From DATIJJ01 sp039936115 (GTDB lineage: Bacteria; Pseudomonadota; Gammaproteobacteria; DSM-16500), in contig JBDTIZ010000007.1 of NCBI GenBank assembly GCA_039936115.1, positions 1-17,075 of the forward strand: 17,075 bases of DNA, given 5' to 3'. The notes under the pieces were generated by a model. The model was given only the letters and a program-made list of their open reading frames with translations, was not told the origin of the DNA and did no database searches. Both the position numbers and the translations under genes were made by a program. Positions 14,927-17,075 of the stretch are shown here, piece after piece. Each line of letters begins with the position of its first letter. Within the stretch, counting starts at the first letter, position 1.

Positions 14927-17005
14927 ATGCCAAAACAGTTAGCTAAAAAACGGATAAGCTTGAAACAGCGCCAAGCCTTCATAAAGGCGCTTACCTGTTT
15001 TGCTATGCTGTCGCCCGAGCAGACACAAGAATTAGCTAAATTAATGAGTGAAGTGCTTTATTCTGATGATGAAAAAATTGTTGAAGAAGGCGCATTGGTT
15101 GACAGTGTTTTTATTATTGCGCGCGGTCATGCCGAAGTCACACAGTTAGTGATTCCCAAAAAAAAGCAGCTCAAACTAAAATTAAAAAAAACACCTACAC
15201 CATTAACGTCAATTCCACTCGCTATCTTAAATTCAGGTGATGCCGTTGGACTAAATGATACAGGTTTCTTTTCAACCTCAGGCAAACGCACCGCAAATGT
15301 TACTGCAATTTCAAAAGTCGTTGCGTTAAAACTGGAATTAACAAAACTCCATGAATTTTTAAAAAAATATCCTGAATTAAAATCTGCGATGTACGCGAGC
15401 TCTGAACAAATGCTTAGGACGCAGTTTATTAAGCAATCATTGGCTTTCAGTCGTTTATCTCAAGATCGATTAATGTGGCTCGCAAATCAAGTAGAAGCTG
15501 CATCAATTCATGCCGGCGAAATTATTTTTCATGAAGGCGAAGTGGGTGATCGTTGCTATTTAATTCGCAAAGGTAAAATAGAAATTATCACCCAAAACGA
15601 AGATGGAACTGAACATCAACTTGCTGTTTTAAAAGCCCCAACATTATTTGGTGAAGCCACGCTCATTACTCACTCACCACGTAATGCCACTGCGCGCGCA
15701 ATCGAAGAAACCGAGTTGCTTGAATTAAAACATGAGTATTTATCAGAATTAATTGAATCAGAAAAGAATGTTGCTAGCACGTTTATGACATTAATGGTAG
15801 ATCGAAGCAGACCGTTAAAAAATCCACGCGTGACAGCGCATGAACGAATCACAGCTGACAAACAAAATGTCGTGATTCTAAAAAATTCTGACAATGGTAA
15901 TTATTTTAAATTATCTGAAGAAGGTTGGTATACTTGGGAACAAATGAATGGCCAACAAACCATGCAAGAAATTACTATGTTTCTCACCGACAAATATAAT
16001 ATTTTTGCACCCGATATGGTGGCTGCCTTAATTTCTAAATTAGCTAAAACAGGATTCGTCACTAATATTGATCTCCCAAATTCAGCTATCAATGCGAATC
16101 AACCAAGATGGGTTCGCTTGATGTTATCTGTTCGAAAAGTATTAGAAGCACGGATTGCATTGGGTGATGCGGATAAATGGTTAACGCATATTTATCAAAA
16201 AGTGGGTTATTTATTATTTAGCGCGATCGGTAAAGTATTTCTCGCGTTGATTATTATCTCGGGTTTTATCGCATTTGCACAATCAACACCTTATGTCATT
16301 GAACTTTTTCGCACAATTCACGACAGCTGGATTTTGTTGATTTTTTTGGTGCCGTGTACCTTGTTGTCGGTGGCATTACACGAATTGGGGCATGCATTAG
16401 CGACAAAATCTTACGGCCGAGAAGTGCATTATATGGGTGTAGGTTGGTATTGGTTAGGACCGATAGCATTTACCGATACATCGGATATGTGGTTAAGCTC
16501 GCGGCGCGTTGCGCGAATTTTTGTAAATCTTGCGGGTGTTTATACGGATTTATTAGTGAGTGGTGTTTGTTCATTAAGTATTTTTGTGATGCCATCAGCG
16601 CATTTACAGGCTTTTTTATGGTTGTTTGCTCTCTTCACTTATATTAGCGCATTTCGTATGTTAAATCCGTTGCAAGAGTTAGATGGATATTATGTATTAA
16701 TGGATTTATTTGATCGACCGCGTTTGCGTCAGTCCGCAGTGCTTTGGTTAGTGAAAGAATTCCCTAAGGCAATTCGACAACCTAAATTATTTCGCAAAAA
16801 AATCCCTGAAATCAGTTATTGGTTCGCTTGCATTATATTTATGATTTTAATAAGTGTATTAACGTTGATCGTGCAAACGTTTGTATTTAAAATTTTAGGC
16901 TTTCAGCCTAGTAATCCGCTGGTATCTCTTGCATTGCCAATTATCGTGGGCATTACCTCTTGCTTAGGAATTATTGCGGATATACGAAGTCAGGCGGAGG
17001 ATTAA
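14927..17005 (+). CDS. Membrane M50 (site-2) metalloprotease with two cNMP-binding domains and a PqqD-like domain
   Basis: A 692-aa multidomain protein. Residues about 20-160 form a degenerate cyclic-nucleotide-binding fold (GLNDTG where a phosphate-binding loop normally has FGE, plus a Lys-rich insertion near 77-90). Residues 167-295 form a second, better-kept one with FGEATLITHSPRNATARA (241-258), keeping Glu243 and Arg252 of the phosphate-binding cassette. Residues 300-385 look like PqqD, a peptide-recognition fold. After this come membrane segments (about 430-450 and 468-484), the zinc motif HELGH (485-489), and further helices. The third zinc ligand is likely Asp586 in LQELDGYYVL. The C-terminus has more membrane helices (632-656, 665-685). 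The ATG at 14927 has only a weak GAGA site. It probably cleaves a membrane or peptide substrate under ligand control; the divergent 60-aa protein is a candidate partner (inference). Confidence 0.88.
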   Translation: MPKQLAKKRISLKQRQAFIKALTCFAMLSPEQTQELAKLMSEVLYSDDEKIVEEGALVDSVFIIARGHAEVTQLVIPKKKQLKLKLKKTPTPLTSIPLAILNSGDAVGLNDTGFFSTSGKRTANVTAISKVVALKLELTKLHEFLKKYPELKSAMYASSEQMLRTQFIKQSLAFSRLSQDRLMWLANQVEAASIHAGEIIFHEGEVGDRCYLIRKGKIEIITQNEDGTEHQLAVLKAPTLFGEATLITHSPRNATARAIEETELLELKHEYLSELIESEKNVASTFMTLMVDRSRPLKNPRVTAHERITADKQNVVILKNSDNGNYFKLSEEGWYTWEQMNGQQTMQEITMFLTDKYNIFAPDMVAALISKLAKTGFVTNIDLPNSAINANQPRWVRLMLSVRKVLEARIALGDADKWLTHIYQKVGYLLFSAIGKVFLALIIISGFIAFAQSTPYVIELFRTIHDSWILLIFLVPCTLLSVALHELGHALATKSYGREVHYMGVGWYWLGPIAFTDTSDMWLSSRRVARIFVNLAGVYTDLLVSGVCSLSIFVMPSAHLQAFLWLFALFTYISAFRMLNPLQELDGYYVLMDLFDRPRLRQSAVLWLVKEFPKAIRQPKLFRKKIPEISYWFACIIFMILISVLTLIVQTFVFKILGFQPSNPLVSLALPIIVGITSCLGIIADIRSQAED

Positions 17006-17031
17006 TGTACCAGACATTTTTGCTTTTGTAG

Positions 17032-17053
17032 GGGCGAACCTGTGTGTTCGCCC
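17032..17053. repeat. Small palindrome downstream of the M50 protease gene
   Basis: GGGCGAAC and GTTCGCCC form a perfect 8-bp stem around a 6-nt loop, 26 bases after the stop codon. The left flank TTTGTAGGGGCGAA recurs with one mismatch at 10777-10790. It may act as a weak terminator, but only a mixed CT stretch follows. Confidence 0.65.
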
Positions 17054-17075
17054 TCTCTATCGAAGAAATAATGCT

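Noticed and set aside
16354..16647. 97-codon plus-strand frame inside the M50 protease gene
   Set aside because: An out-of-frame shadow across the HELGH region, which is clearly coding in the main frame.

Overview
This 17 kb window is AT-rich (by eye) and looks like chromosome of a gammaproteobacterium, probably a host-associated member of the Legionellales (Coxiella/Legionella/Berkiella-like). That placement is inference. It rests on a standard gammaproteobacterial biotin gene set, two large orphan proteins of effector-like appearance (one with a papain-like Cys-His-Asp triad and one ankyrin-like stretch), and long palindromic dispersed repeats between genes. No 16S rRNA or other phylogenetic marker is present.

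Layout. (1) 1-8579 holds a complete but interrupted biotin synthesis region: bioH (minus, cut by the window edge), a divergent HPF/RaiA-cold-shock fusion gene, bioF, then a break, then bioC-bioD-bioA-bioB joined by three ATGA start/stop overlaps. The break (2517-4943) contains a tandem heptamer array, a perfect 75-bp inverted repeat and a minus-strand orphan gene of 619 aa with its own strong extended -10 promoter. (2) 8580-9010 is non-coding and holds a second palindromic element of the same family. (3) 9011-10783 encodes an orphan 590-aa protein with a Cys103-His141-Asp159 triad in a layout like papain-fold toxins and effectors. (4) 10820-13632 (minus) is a two-gene fatty-acid/energy unit, thiolase then ETF-ubiquinone oxidoreductase, convergent with the orphan gene across a small palindromic repeat. 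(5) 13774-14637 is a LysR regulator. (6) 14639-17005 holds a 60-aa protein resembling the leader domain of Nif11/NHLP-type peptide precursors, divergent from a 692-aa membrane protein that fuses two cyclic-nucleotide-binding domains, a PqqD-like peptide-binding domain and an M50 site-2 metalloprotease. The window ends about 70 bases later in another small palindrome.

How the genes work together. BioC and BioH open and close the methyl-ester-masked route to pimeloyl-ACP; BioF, BioA, BioD and BioB then make KAPA, DAPA, dethiobiotin and biotin. The thiolase and ETF-QO fit beta-oxidation and transfer of its electrons to ubiquinone. The most promising candidate for an undescribed system is the divergent leader-like peptide / cNMP-PqqD-M50 pair, in which a nucleotide or other small ligand might gate recognition and intramembrane cleavage of a peptide. 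The papain-like orphan protein is the second most interesting item.
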